Shown here: positions 15,840 through 23,190 of the stretch, one piece after another
Position numbering within the stretch: position 1 is the first letter of the stretch
How the letters are laid out: each line of letters begins with the position of its first letter
Assembly: GCA_017626095.1 (NCBI GenBank)
Contig: JAGAJL010000025.1
Coordinates: forward strand, 1-45,270
Direction: 5' to 3'
Origin: Lachnospiraceae bacterium
GTDB taxonomy: Bacteria; Bacillota; Clostridia; Lachnospirales; Lachnospiraceae
DNA: 45,270 nucleotides
Notes under the pieces: generated by a model
Seen by the model: only the letters and a program-made list of their open reading frames with translations
Database searches by the model: none
Told to the model about the DNA's origin: nothing
Program-made: the position numbers and the translations under genes

Positions 15840-17168
15840 TTGAAAAACGAAAGAAAAACCCCTTTTTTATGGATATTGTTTCTTTGCAGCCTTTTTCTTA
15901 CCGGTTGTGCCAATGGGCAGCCGACGGAAACGGCTTCGCCGCAGGAAGATTATTCTGTACAAAGTACTTATATTGAGCCGATGGCGGATTCCTATGATGA
16001 AAGTCTGATTGTACATGTGGATACGGAAGAGTCTGCCATTCAGTTTTATAATCTGGAAATGTGCAGGACTTACACCCTTCAATACAGTACATCAACCGGT
16101 ATGAAAAACCGTTATGGGGATGAACTGGTGGCAGGGCAGTTAGAATGTGGGGATATGGTCAGAATAACTTTTTTTAAAGATTCCAAACAATTGAAATCCC
16201 TTCAGATTCTTTCGGATGTCGATGTGTCGACAAATGTAACGGACTTTGAAATCAACAGTGTGGCAAGGACAATGACATTGGGAGCGGATTCATACAAGGT
16301 ATCTAAAAACGCCATGGTTTTATCCAAGGGAAATCTTTTGGAATTAAATGAAATCCATTCCTCGGATACCTTGAAAGTGGTTTCTAAAGATCATGAGATT
16401 TTGGGCATTACGGTTGAAAACGGACATGGCTATGTGCGCTTAAGCGGACAGGATAGTTTTATTGACGGATTTGTGGAAATCGGACAAGCCATCATCAAAA
16501 AAGTGACTCCCGAAATGTTACTTGTGGCTCCGGAAGGGGATTATACGCTTTATATCAGCAAAAACGGGCTCTTTGGAAGTGAAGAGATTACGGTTAAGGC
16601 CGGTGAAGAAACGCTGGTGGATGTTTCCAAATTCGAAGTAACCGATGAGAAAAAAATGGGAAAAATTATCTTTACCATTTCACCTTCCAAGGCAGAGCTT
16701 TATATTGATCAGGAAAAAACAGAATACGATGAGCCGGTGGAAATGACCTGTGGAATTCATCAGATTCGGGTAAAAGCCAATGGATATAAAACACTGACAC
16801 AATATATCAAGGTCGGACAAGCTACGGCCAATCTCAATATTGAATTAGAAGAAAGTGACGGAAAAGACGACGAGGAAGAAGAGGAGAATGAAAATGCATC
16901 GCCGGTTACCGATCCGTCTGTCAGCAGTAATACCATCGAAGTATCGGAAGCGGATGGTTATCGTGTTTATATCGATGCACCGGTATCGGCTGAATTATAT
17001 GTAGATGGAAATTATGTTGGGATCATACCGACAAATTTTGCTAAAAAAGAAGGAACCTATGTGGTATCTTTAAGAAGGGATGGTTATCAGACCAGGAGCT
17101 ATACACTTCAGATTGATACATCGGAAAAAGATGTACGGTATTCCTTTTCCGATTTGACACCCAAATAA
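15840..17168 (+). CDS. PEGA-domain surface lipoprotein
   Basis: A lipoprotein of 442 aa. The signal peptide ends in the lipobox FLTGC (Cys about 23), so it should be lipidated and held on the outer face of the membrane. The first half is beta-rich and unassigned. Two PEGA-type repeats follow. The first (about 275-340) reads ISPSKAELYIDQEKTEY...GIHQIRVKANGYKT. The second (about 378-440) reads DAPVSAELYVDGNYVG...GTYVVSLRRDGYQT. They are separated by an acidic, Glu/Asp/Ser-rich linker (about 340-365). PEGA domains occur in many cell-surface proteins, probably for binding. The start is TTG at 15840, with GAGGA about 10 bases upstream. It may not belong to the spore gene before it, because it has its own vegetative promoter. 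Confidence 0.82.
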   Translation: MKNERKTPFLWILFLCSLFLTGCANGQPTETASPQEDYSVQSTYIEPMADSYDESLIVHVDTEESAIQFYNLEMCRTYTLQYSTSTGMKNRYGDELVAGQLECGDMVRITFFKDSKQLKSLQILSDVDVSTNVTDFEINSVARTMTLGADSYKVSKNAMVLSKGNLLELNEIHSSDTLKVVSKDHEILGITVENGHGYVRLSGQDSFIDGFVEIGQAIIKKVTPEMLLVAPEGDYTLYISKNGLFGSEEITVKAGEETLVDVSKFEVTDEKKMGKIIFTISPSKAELYIDQEKTEYDEPVEMTCGIHQIRVKANGYKTLTQYIKVGQATANLNIELEESDGKDDEEEEENENASPVTDPSVSSNTIEVSEADGYRVYIDAPVSAELYVDGNYVGIIPTNFAKKEGTYVVSLRRDGYQTRSYTLQIDTSEKDVRYSFSDLTPK

Positions 17169-17268
17169 GAAAAGGTTATAGTCGCATAAAAGCAATCTGT
17201 ACATATTCATTGAGGCAGGAAGTGTTTGCCGCAATTGCATCATTATTTATCATAATAGGAGGAAAGGC

Positions 17269-19005
17269 ATGAGTTACAGAGAAATTTATGAAAGCTGGTT
17301 AGAAAATCCTTATTTTGATGAGGAGACAAAAAAGGAATTACGGGTGCTTAAGGATGATGAGAAAGAAATCGAAGACCGTTTTTACCGTGAGTTGGAGTTT
17401 GGAACGGCTGGATTACGAGGTGTCATCGGGGCAGGTACAAACCGTATGAATATTTACACTGTTCGCAAAGCAACACAGGGGCTTGCAAATTATATTATGA
17501 AACAGAATGGGCAGAACAAAGGTGTTGCCATTGCATTCGATTCTCGACGCATGAGTCCGGAGTTTGCGGATGAAGCTGCACTTTGTCTGAATGCAAACGG
17601 TATTAAGGCATATGTATTTGAATCCTTAAGACCGACACCGGAGCTTTCTTATGCGGTTCGCAAATTGGGATGTATTGCAGGTATCAATATTACAGCCAGC
17701 CATAATCCTCCGGAATATAACGGATATAAGGTATACTGGGAAGACGGTGCGCAGATTACTCCGCCTCATGATGGCGGCATTATGGCAGAAGTAGGTGCTA
17801 TTTCTGATTTTGCAGTGGTAAAGACCATGGACAAGTCTGAAGCTATGGCAGCAGGTTTGTATGTAACAATCGGTGCAGACATTGACGATGCTTATATTGA
17901 GGAATTAAAAAGTCAGGTTATCCATTGGGATTCGATTAAAGAAGCGCAGAAGGATATTAAAATCGTATATTCGCCTCTTCACGGAACCGGAAACATTCCG
18001 GCGCGCAGAGTTTTAAAAGAGCTCGGATTTGAAAATGTATACGTTGTTTCTGAGCAGGAATTACCGGACGGAAACTTCCCTACGGTTTCTTATCCCAATC
18101 CGGAAGCTGCGGAAGCATTTGAACTTGGCTTAAAGTTAGCAAAAGAAATTGATGCAGATCTGGTTCTTGCAACCGATCCGGATGCAGACCGTCTAGGTGT
18201 ATATGTAAAGGATGCAAAGAGCGGAGAATATATTACCTTAACGGGAAATATGTCAGGATGTCTGCTTGCAGATTATGAAATCGGTCAGAGACAGGCAACA
18301 AAAGGTCTTCCGGATGACGGAGCACTTATCAAAACGATTGTAACCACCAATATGGCTGATGCGATTGCAAAAGCTTATGGTGTGGAATTAATTGAAGTAT
18401 TGACCGGATTTAAATACATCGGACAGCAGATTTTGGGATTTGAACAAAAGAAAAAGGGTACTTATCTGTTTGGTTTTGAAGAAAGCTATGGCTGCTTAAT
18501 CGGAACACATGCAAGAGATAAAGATGCCATTGTTGCAACCATGGCACTTTGCGAAGCTGCAGCCTATTACAAAACACAGGGCAAGACTTTGTGGGATGCC
18601 ATGATCGATATGTATGAAAAATACGGATATTATAAAGATGACATCAAATCCATTACCTTAAAAGGAATTGAAGGCCTTGCCAAAATCCAGGAAATTCTCA
18701 ATACCTTACGTGAGGATACGCCCGAAAAATTTGGTGAATATACCGTTTTAAGTGCAAGAGATTACAAAACCGGCATTATCAAAGATGTAAAAACAGGAGA
18801 AGAAAAGCCTACAGGACTTCCTGCCTCAAATGTTTTATACTATGACCTTTCCGATGATGCATGGTTATGTGTACGTCCGTCCGGAACAGAACCGAAGGTA
18901 AAATTCTATTACGGCATCAAAGGCACTTCTTTAGAAGACGCCAATGCAAAATCCGAGGCATTGGGTAAAGAAGTTCTTTCCATGATTGAAGAAATGCTTG
19001 GCTGA
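17269..19005 (+). CDS. pgcA: Alpha-phosphoglucomutase / phosphohexomutase
   Basis: An alpha-D-phosphohexomutase (578 aa) very like Bacillus PgcA, converting glucose-6-phosphate to glucose-1-phosphate for glycolipid and polysaccharide synthesis; mannose phosphates may also be used. Visible are the phosphoserine loop ITASHNPPEYNGYK (Ser about 145), the Mg2+-binding loop ATDPDADRLGV (about 303-313), the sugar-specificity loop FGFEESYG and the phosphate-binding loop RPSGTEPKVKFYYG near the C-terminus. AGGAGGAAAG precedes the ATG. The mazG-like gene begins 9 bases after its stop, so the two share a transcript. Confidence 0.93.
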   Translation: MSYREIYESWLENPYFDEETKKELRVLKDDEKEIEDRFYRELEFGTAGLRGVIGAGTNRMNIYTVRKATQGLANYIMKQNGQNKGVAIAFDSRRMSPEFADEAALCLNANGIKAYVFESLRPTPELSYAVRKLGCIAGINITASHNPPEYNGYKVYWEDGAQITPPHDGGIMAEVGAISDFAVVKTMDKSEAMAAGLYVTIGADIDDAYIEELKSQVIHWDSIKEAQKDIKIVYSPLHGTGNIPARRVLKELGFENVYVVSEQELPDGNFPTVSYPNPEAAEAFELGLKLAKEIDADLVLATDPDADRLGVYVKDAKSGEYITLTGNMSGCLLADYEIGQRQATKGLPDDGALIKTIVTTNMADAIAKAYGVELIEVLTGFKYIGQQILGFEQKKKGTYLFGFEESYGCLIGTHARDKDAIVATMALCEAAAYYKTQGKTLWDAMIDMYEKYGYYKDDIKSITLKGIEGLAKIQEILNTLREDTPEKFGEYTVLSARDYKTGIIKDVKTGEEKPTGLPASNVLYYDLSDDAWLCVRPSGTEPKVKFYYGIKGTSLEDANAKSEALGKEVLSMIEEMLG

Positions 19006-19013
19006 ATAAAAAT

Positions 19014-19532
19014 ATGGAATTACAGGAAGAATATTTAAAAACGGAAAAAGAAGAAAAATTCTATACGTTTGAGGATTTGCGCACGATTATCAAAGAGCTT
19101 CGGGCAGAAACCGGATGTCCGTGGGACAGAAGGCAGACTCATGGTTCGTTAACTCTTTGTATGTTAGAGGAAGCTGCAGAATCCGTAAGTGGGATTAAGT
19201 TGTATGAAAAAACCAATAATCCGGACAATATGAAGGAAGAATTGGGAGATTTGTTGATGCAGGTCGTCATGCATGCCCAGATTGCAGAGGAGGAAGGACT
19301 TTTTACCTTAGATGATGTGATTTGTCAGATCAGTCAGAAAATGGTTCGCAGACATCCTCATGTATTTGAATTGGATGGCACGCCTCTTCATGGCAAAGAA
19401 CCCGATCCGGAGAACTTAAAAAGCTGGCAGGAGATTAAAGAAGAAGAAAAAAGACAGCAGACGTTTTCCGAATCTCCGCATAAGAAAAAGTTACGTAAAC
19501 TGCTTGTTAAAATATTTGAAAAAATGCTTTGA
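19014..19532 (+). CDS. mazG: MazG-family nucleotide pyrophosphohydrolase, single domain
   Basis: A MazG-type NTP pyrophosphohydrolase (172 aa), thought to remove noncanonical or excess nucleoside triphosphates. The family marks are CPWDRRQTHGSL, the metal-binding EEAAE (about 56-60) and EELGDLLMQVVMHA (about 77-90), and KMVRRHPHVF. E. coli MazG has two such domains (about 260 aa) and Bacillus YabN is longer still with a methylase domain. Here only one domain is kept, followed by a short basic tail. Position between pgcA and hup matches the yabN place in the conserved cluster. A recognisable ribosome site is missing, so translation may be coupled to pgcA. Confidence 0.88.
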   Translation: MELQEEYLKTEKEEKFYTFEDLRTIIKELRAETGCPWDRRQTHGSLTLCMLEEAAESVSGIKLYEKTNNPDNMKEELGDLLMQVVMHAQIAEEEGLFTLDDVICQISQKMVRRHPHVFELDGTPLHGKEPDPENLKSWQEIKEEEKRQQTFSESPHKKKLRKLLVKIFEKML

Positions 19533-19542
19533 AAAATTTGTT

Positions 19543-19573
19543 AAAAATAGCAAAAAAAGCCCTATTTTTCAAT
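19543..19573 (+). terminator. Weak terminator-like hairpin after mazG
   Basis: AAAAATAG (19543-19550) pairs with CTATTTTT (19562-19569) around an A-rich loop. The stem is nearly all AT, so strength is doubtful, but its place between mazG and the hup promoter fits a terminator. Confidence 0.4.
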
Positions 19574-19579
19574 ATTTTC

Positions 19580-19608
19580 TTGACAAAAACAAGAAAAGAT
19601 ATTATAAC
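19580..19608 (+). promoter_or_regulatory. Strong sigma-A promoter for hup
   Basis: TTGACA (19580-19585), 17-bp spacer, TATAAC (19603-19608). An AGGAGG ribosome site stands before the gene. It fits high expression of HU. Confidence 0.8.
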
Positions 19609-19672
19609 TAGTTGTAGGCGTCACACTTGACGTTAAAATTAAGAAAAAACTCAGTAATAGGAGGAGTTCAAA

Positions 19673-19948
19673 ATGAACAAAACAGAATTAGTAGCAGCTA
19701 TCGCTGATCAGGCAGAAATCTCAAAAAAAGACGCAGAAAAGGCATTAAAAGCTTTTACAGATGTTGTTGCAGCTGAATTAAAGAAAGGTGAAAAAATCCA
19801 GTTAGTTGGCTTTGGTACATTCGAAGTATCTGAAAGAGCAGCTAGAGAAGGAAGAAATCCTCAGACTGGCGCTACAATGAAGATTGCAGCTTCTAAAGCA
19901 CCTAAATTCAAAGCTGGTAAAGCATTAAAAGATCTGGTAAATGCTTAA
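19673..19948 (+). CDS. hup: HU-family DNA-binding protein
   Basis: A histone-like HU protein (91 aa), a dimeric nucleoid protein that bends DNA. It has the complete family layout: [25 protein letters not shown], the [22 protein letters not shown] beta-arm with the conserved RNPQTG intercalating tip (about 61-66), and the basic end [18 protein letters not shown]. Own promoter, optimal AGGAGG site and a strong terminator make it a separate, highly expressed unit. hup beside mazG/yabN and rqcP is the usual order in Clostridia. Confidence 0.97.
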   Translation: MNKTELVAAIADQAEISKKDAEKALKAFTDVVAAELKKGEKIQLVGFGTFEVSERAAREGRNPQTGATMKIAASKAPKFKAGKALKDLVNA

Positions 19949-19971
19949 TTCGATGATTTGAATTAAATTTT

Positions 19972-20002
19972 AAAGGGCCTTTGCAACGCAAGGGTCCTTT
20001 TT
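19972..20002 (+). terminator. Rho-independent terminator of hup
   Basis: AAAGGGCCTTTGC (19972-19984) pairs with GCAAGGGTCCTTT, allowing G-T pairs, around AAC. A T-run follows. Confidence 0.85.
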
Positions 20003-20068
20003 GTTATGGCAACGAGGAAAGTGCAATGTGCTTGCACAATTGCATTTGACGAACGAGGAGGTCCGCAT

Positions 20069-20308
20069 ATGCGATTAGACAAATATTTAAAAGTATCCCG
20101 CTTAATCAAAAGAAGAACCGTGGCAAATGAGGCCTGCGATGCCGGTCGTGTTTTGATCAATGACAAGGTTGCCAAAGCCGGAAGCGAAGTAAAGGTGGGC
20201 GATAAAATTACCATTAATTTTGGAAATAAGGATGTCAGTGTCCGGGTTTTGGAAGTCGTTGATACGGTAAAAAAAGAAGAAGCAAAAGAGATGTTTGAAT
20301 ATCTTTAG
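20069..20308 (+). CDS. rqcP: S4-domain RNA-binding protein RqcP (YabO)
   Basis: A protein of 79 aa that is almost entirely an S4 RNA-binding domain: MRLDKYLKVSRLIKRRTVANEACDAGRVLINDKVAKAGSEVKVGDKI. In Bacillus the homologue RqcP works with RqcH on stalled 50S subunits to add C-terminal alanine tails to incomplete proteins. Size and gene position (after hup, before yabP) support this over HslR or YlmH. The start at 20069 follows GAGGAGG; the frame is open upstream but without a better site. A hairpin, ATGACGG (20357-20363) with CCGTCAT (20385-20391) and a short T-run, lies between it and yabP and may lower read-through. Confidence 0.88.
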   Translation: MRLDKYLKVSRLIKRRTVANEACDAGRVLINDKVAKAGSEVKVGDKITINFGNKDVSVRVLEVVDTVKKEEAKEMFEYL

Positions 20309-20416
20309 GAATAATCTGTCCGGGATGAGAATATATATGAAATGGGGTATTTCGTCATGACGGCGAGGCAACAGACGAGTTTACCCGTCATTTTATATAC
20401 ACCGGGAGGATTGATT

Positions 20417-20701
20417 ATGGAAGAGACAACGAAGCAGAGAGCACACAAGCTGATGTTAAATAACCGCAATGTCTGTATGGTCAGCGGAGTCAGTGATGTG
20501 CTCTCTTTTGATTTGGCAGAAATTTTATTGGAAACCGATCAGGGAATGCTAATGATTAAGGGAAACAATCTGCATGTAAACCGCCTTTCTCTGGAAAAAG
20601 GAGAAGTGGATGTGGAAGGGCAGATTGACAGCCTGACCTATTCTGAATTATCCGGTATGGGTCAAAAAGGAGAATCTTTTTTCGGAAAGCTGTTTAAATA
20701 A
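20417..20701 (+). CDS. yabP: Sporulation protein YabP
   Basis: A protein of 94 aa of the YabP/YqfC family: MEETTKQRAHKLMLNNRNV, then VSDVLSFDLAEILLETDQGMLMIKGNNLHVNRLSLEKGEVDVEGQI. In Bacillus yabP is a mother-cell sporulation gene in an operon with yabQ; its biochemical role is not settled. The start at 20417 is set by GGGAGGA eight bases upstream. Its stop shares one base with the yabQ start (TAATG), so translation is probably coupled. Found only in endospore formers and their relatives. Confidence 0.9.
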   Translation: MEETTKQRAHKLMLNNRNVCMVSGVSDVLSFDLAEILLETDQGMLMIKGNNLHVNRLSLEKGEVDVEGQIDSLTYSELSGMGQKGESFFGKLFK

Positions 20702-21246
20702 TGAGCGAACAGATTGTGGAGGAGAGCCGGTTTTTATTATATTGCTTTTTGTCGGGTATTGTCATTACGATGGTATATGATGTATTTCGGATTTTTCGCA
20801 GGGTGTTCCGGCATGGGAATTTCTGGATTGCAGTGGAAGACATTTTTTTCTGGACCGGGGCCGGTATTTTTTTATTTTATATGCTTTATAAAACAAATAA
20901 CGGAATCATACGCTGGTTTTTAGTAGCGGGTGTTGCATTGGGAATGTTGGTGTATAAATATTCGATTGGGGAATATATAGTGGAAATTATGTCAACAATT
21001 CTCAAAAAAATACTAGATGTGGTGTTTCGATGTCTCCGGTTCCTTTTTAAACCCGTCAAAGTACTGATAAAACGCATGTTCGGTAAAGGAAAAAGGGAAC
21101 TAAAAAAATTTCGAAAAGTCTTAAAAAAGAAGTTGACGGGCAACATAAAAAAGTTTAAGATAACATTATGTAAACACAAAAAAGGGACTTGTAAGAGGGG
21201 TCAACATGAAACGAAAATCACGAAAAAAAGTCGCATTTCGCGGTAA
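20701..21246 (+). CDS. yabQ: Spore cortex biosynthesis membrane protein YabQ
   Basis: A membrane protein of 181 aa. In Bacillus YabQ is needed for spore cortex formation and sits in the forespore outer membrane. Three to four hydrophobic segments fill residues about 10-100, with the family's YDVFRIFRRVFRHGNFWIAVEDIFFW between the first two. The C-terminal third (about 110-181) is extremely basic, rich in Lys and Arg (FGKGKRELKKFRKVLKKKL), and longer than the hydrophobic core needs. The 3' end overlaps divIC by 41 bases in another frame, which may drive the basic composition because divIC also begins with MKRKSRKK. Confidence 0.88.
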   Translation: MSEQIVEESRFLLYCFLSGIVITMVYDVFRIFRRVFRHGNFWIAVEDIFFWTGAGIFLFYMLYKTNNGIIRWFLVAGVALGMLVYKYSIGEYIVEIMSTILKKILDVVFRCLRFLFKPVKVLIKRMFGKGKRELKKFRKVLKKKLTGNIKKFKITLCKHKKGTCKRGQHETKITKKSRISR

Positions 21247-21520
21247 GCGGCAAAATCGTTTCGGTATGTTTCTGGTTTCGGCGGTCGTATTGATGCTTTT
21301 AGCGGTTATTTCCGTAAACAGTTATACACTAAAGCAAAAGCAGCAGGAATATTTGTCAACAGAAGCAGCACTGGATGCACAGATTGCAGAAGAAGAAAAC
21401 AGATCTACGGAACTGGAAGAATTTAAAAAGTATACACAGACACAAGCCTATATCGAAGAGGTTGCAAAAGAAAAACTGGGACTGGTTCGGGAAGGCGAAA
21501 TCGTATTTAAGATGAAATAA
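21206..21520 (+). CDS. divIC: Septum formation initiator DivIC/FtsB
   Basis: A small bitopic division protein (104 aa) of the DivIC/FtsB family, acting with FtsL and DivIB/FtsQ at the septum. A basic cytosolic N-terminus (MKRKSRKKVAFRGKRQ) is followed by one membrane helix (about 20-40). A coiled-coil outer segment (LKQKQQEYLSTEAALDAQIAEEENRSTELEEFKKY) and the typical EVAKEKLGLVREGEIVF end complete it. GAGGGG precedes the start. The gene begins 41 bases inside yabQ. A strong terminator follows, so the yabP-yabQ-divIC unit ends here. Confidence 0.92.
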   Translation: MKRKSRKKVAFRGKRQNRFGMFLVSAVVLMLLAVISVNSYTLKQKQQEYLSTEAALDAQIAEEENRSTELEEFKKYTQTQAYIEEVAKEKLGLVREGEIVFKMK

Positions 21521-21566
21521 GACATGGATTGAGATGCTATTGGGCAACAGAATCCATGTCTTATTT
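21519..21566 (+). terminator. Rho-independent terminator after divIC
   Basis: AAGACATGGATT (21519-21530) pairs perfectly with AATCCATGTCTT (21551-21562), with a 20-nt loop and a T-rich tail. Confidence 0.85.
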
Positions 21567-21627
21567 ATTTTGCACTCTTTTTGGATTTGTGTTCATGGAA
21601 AGAATATAAATATAGCAAGTATTTTTA

Positions 21628-21761
21628 ACAGAAAATTATATATCTTTGTCGCCGTCTTTTACGAGGTTTTGTGCATTTCTTAGCGGCATAAGCGAACAAA
21701 ATAGAATGCTCGAAATGCTAAAAACCGAAGTACAAGGCGACAAAGATATATAATTTTCTGT
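21628..21761. repeat. Family-A palindromic element, short copy with deleted core
   Basis: The terminal arms (21628-21653 and 21736-21761) are perfect reverse complements over 26 bp, beginning ACAGAAAATTATATATCTTT. Inside are the ACGAGGTTTTGTG, GCATTTC and TTAGCGGCAT blocks of family A, with GCATTTC (21673) facing GAAATGC (21712). The CCGGTTTCAACTG core and its right-hand partner, including CATGCCGCTTAG, are missing, so this looks like an internal deletion. It lies between the divIC terminator and the spoIIE promoter. Confidence 0.85.
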
Positions 21762-21775
21762 CCACCCGCCCCAAA

Positions 21776-21808
21776 ATGACATTTTTTTCAGAGCTTGTCC
21801 ACTATAAT
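21776..21808 (+). promoter_or_regulatory. Candidate Spo0A-type promoter of spoIIE (21-bp spacing)
   Basis: ATGACA (21776-21781) and TATAAT (21803-21808) are separated by 21 bp, not 17. Bacillus spoIIE and spoIIG promoters have the same long spacing and need Spo0A. Two TGTCCAC sequences (21759-21765, 21796-21802) resemble the 0A box TGNCGAA at five of seven positions. This is a reading by eye. Confidence 0.45.
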
Positions 21809-21836
21809 AGCAAGAAAACGGAAAAGAGTGGTATTT

Positions 21837-23024
21837 ATGAAGCGGAGTGTTTTACAACAGGAAAAACATAATATTTTACCGGAATACGGAAAGAAACGTC
21901 TGATTCTTTATGCAGATACTCTTCAAGAAATAGCCGGAAGCTTTGAGGATGAAATACATTCTCAGGACACAGAGGCGGGAATGCAGCTTTATCTTTTAAA
22001 AACGCGGCAGGAACATAACAGTCTGCTCGCGGACCAGTTATCGGAAACGGCGGATGCATTAAAAGAACTGGCGAATGAAACCTATGCGACATCCGGTCTT
22101 TTAGAACGACTGAAGAGAAAAATCGAAAAGGGATTAACGGAAAATGACTTAATTATTGAAGAATTGTATGTCGTGGAAATAGAAGAACATTTAGAAATCG
22201 GGATGAAAATAAAAGCACGTGTTGATGAAATGTTTTATACCGATGAGCTGATGGAATATCTTTCGGAGCTTTGTCACCGAAAACTGCGGTCAAACGAAGC
22301 AAATCCAACCTTTGTCCATGAGGAAGCAAAGCTTTTGATTTTTGAGGAAGAGGTCAATTATTACATTCTGGATGGAGTTGCAAGGGCAAAAAAAGAAAAT
22401 GAATCCGAATCCGGAGACAGTTATTTAATTCGGGAATACGCCAGAGGAATGCAGTTAATTGCCATCTCTGACGGAATGGGCTCCGGAGTGGAAGCGGCAA
22501 AGGACAGCGAGAGACTATTGGATCTGCTCGACAAATTTATGGAGACCGGATTTCATGTAGACAAAGCAGGAACTTTGTTGAATTCTTTGATCTGTTTAAA
22601 TAATACGGAAGACCACACCGTTACCTTAGATACCTGTGAAATTGACTTATATCAGGGAACCTGCCGGTTTTTAAAATACGGAGCGGGAGCCTCCTTTATA
22701 AAAAGAGGAAAGCATATCTGGACAGTTTCCGGCGAATCTTTACCTCTTGGTGTGTTTTCAAAGGAAGAGCCGGACGAAAATGCCTATGGTTTAGAAGACG
22801 GAGATTATCTGATTATGATGACAGATGGGGTTGTGGATGCATTTTCATCGGATTATACTTTGGATGGTAACATAGGTTACCTGAAAGAATTTTTGGCAGA
22901 TTTGTCCTTTGAAAATCCAAGGCAGATGGCAGTGATGATCATTAATGCGGCCATTACCAAGGCAGGAGGCAGAATCCGGGATGATATGACGGTGATTGTT
23001 TTTGGTATCTTTGCCAACAGTTGA
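21837..23024 (+). CDS. spoIIE: SpoIIE-type PP2C serine phosphatase lacking the membrane domain
   Basis: A soluble protein of 395 aa with a C-terminal PP2C/SpoIIE phosphatase domain (about 190-395): ISDGMGSGVEAAKDSERLLDLLDKF with its metal-binding Asp, LDTCEIDLYQGTCRFLKYGAGASF, ESLPLGVF and the second metal site MMTDGVVDAF. In Bacillus SpoIIE is about 827 aa, with ten membrane helices and a central region; it dephosphorylates SpoIIAA to activate sigma-F. Here no hydrophobic segment is visible. The N-terminal about 190 aa are charged and helical, like part of the central regulatory region. Upstream of the ATG there is only promoter and repeat sequence. Position before tilS-hpt-ftsH is the usual spoIIE place. 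It is therefore a shortened orthologue or a replaced, soluble form. Confidence 0.82.
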   Translation: MKRSVLQQEKHNILPEYGKKRLILYADTLQEIAGSFEDEIHSQDTEAGMQLYLLKTRQEHNSLLADQLSETADALKELANETYATSGLLERLKRKIEKGLTENDLIIEELYVVEIEEHLEIGMKIKARVDEMFYTDELMEYLSELCHRKLRSNEANPTFVHEEAKLLIFEEEVNYYILDGVARAKKENESESGDSYLIREYARGMQLIAISDGMGSGVEAAKDSERLLDLLDKFMETGFHVDKAGTLLNSLICLNNTEDHTVTLDTCEIDLYQGTCRFLKYGAGASFIKRGKHIWTVSGESLPLGVFSKEEPDENAYGLEDGDYLIMMTDGVVDAFSSDYTLDGNIGYLKEFLADLSFENPRQMAVMIINAAITKAGGRIRDDMTVIVFGIFANS

Positions 23025-23038
23025 TTTTGCGGTATAAT
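23011..23038 (+). promoter_or_regulatory. Sigma-A promoter for tilS-hpt-ftsH
   Basis: TTGCCA (23011-23016), 16-bp spacer, TATAAT (23033-23038), overlapping the end of spoIIE. The predicted leader before tilS is about 145 nt, without a clear terminator structure. Confidence 0.6.
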
Positions 23039-23190
23039 GTGATGCAAGGGCAAAGAGAATAAAATTCTGTAATGTTAGTAAAATTTTAATTAGCAAATCC
23101 CAAATAAGCAAATTCCAAAAGGTTATTGAAGTATGAGGGTTTTGAGTAGTTCGAGAGCATCAGAATTCCGGTCAGATAGAGAATAACAAT

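Noticed and set aside
15840-17168. PEGA lipoprotein as part of a sporulation operon with the CotS-like gene
   Set aside because: A good vegetative promoter with extended -10 lies between the genes, so common control is not supported.
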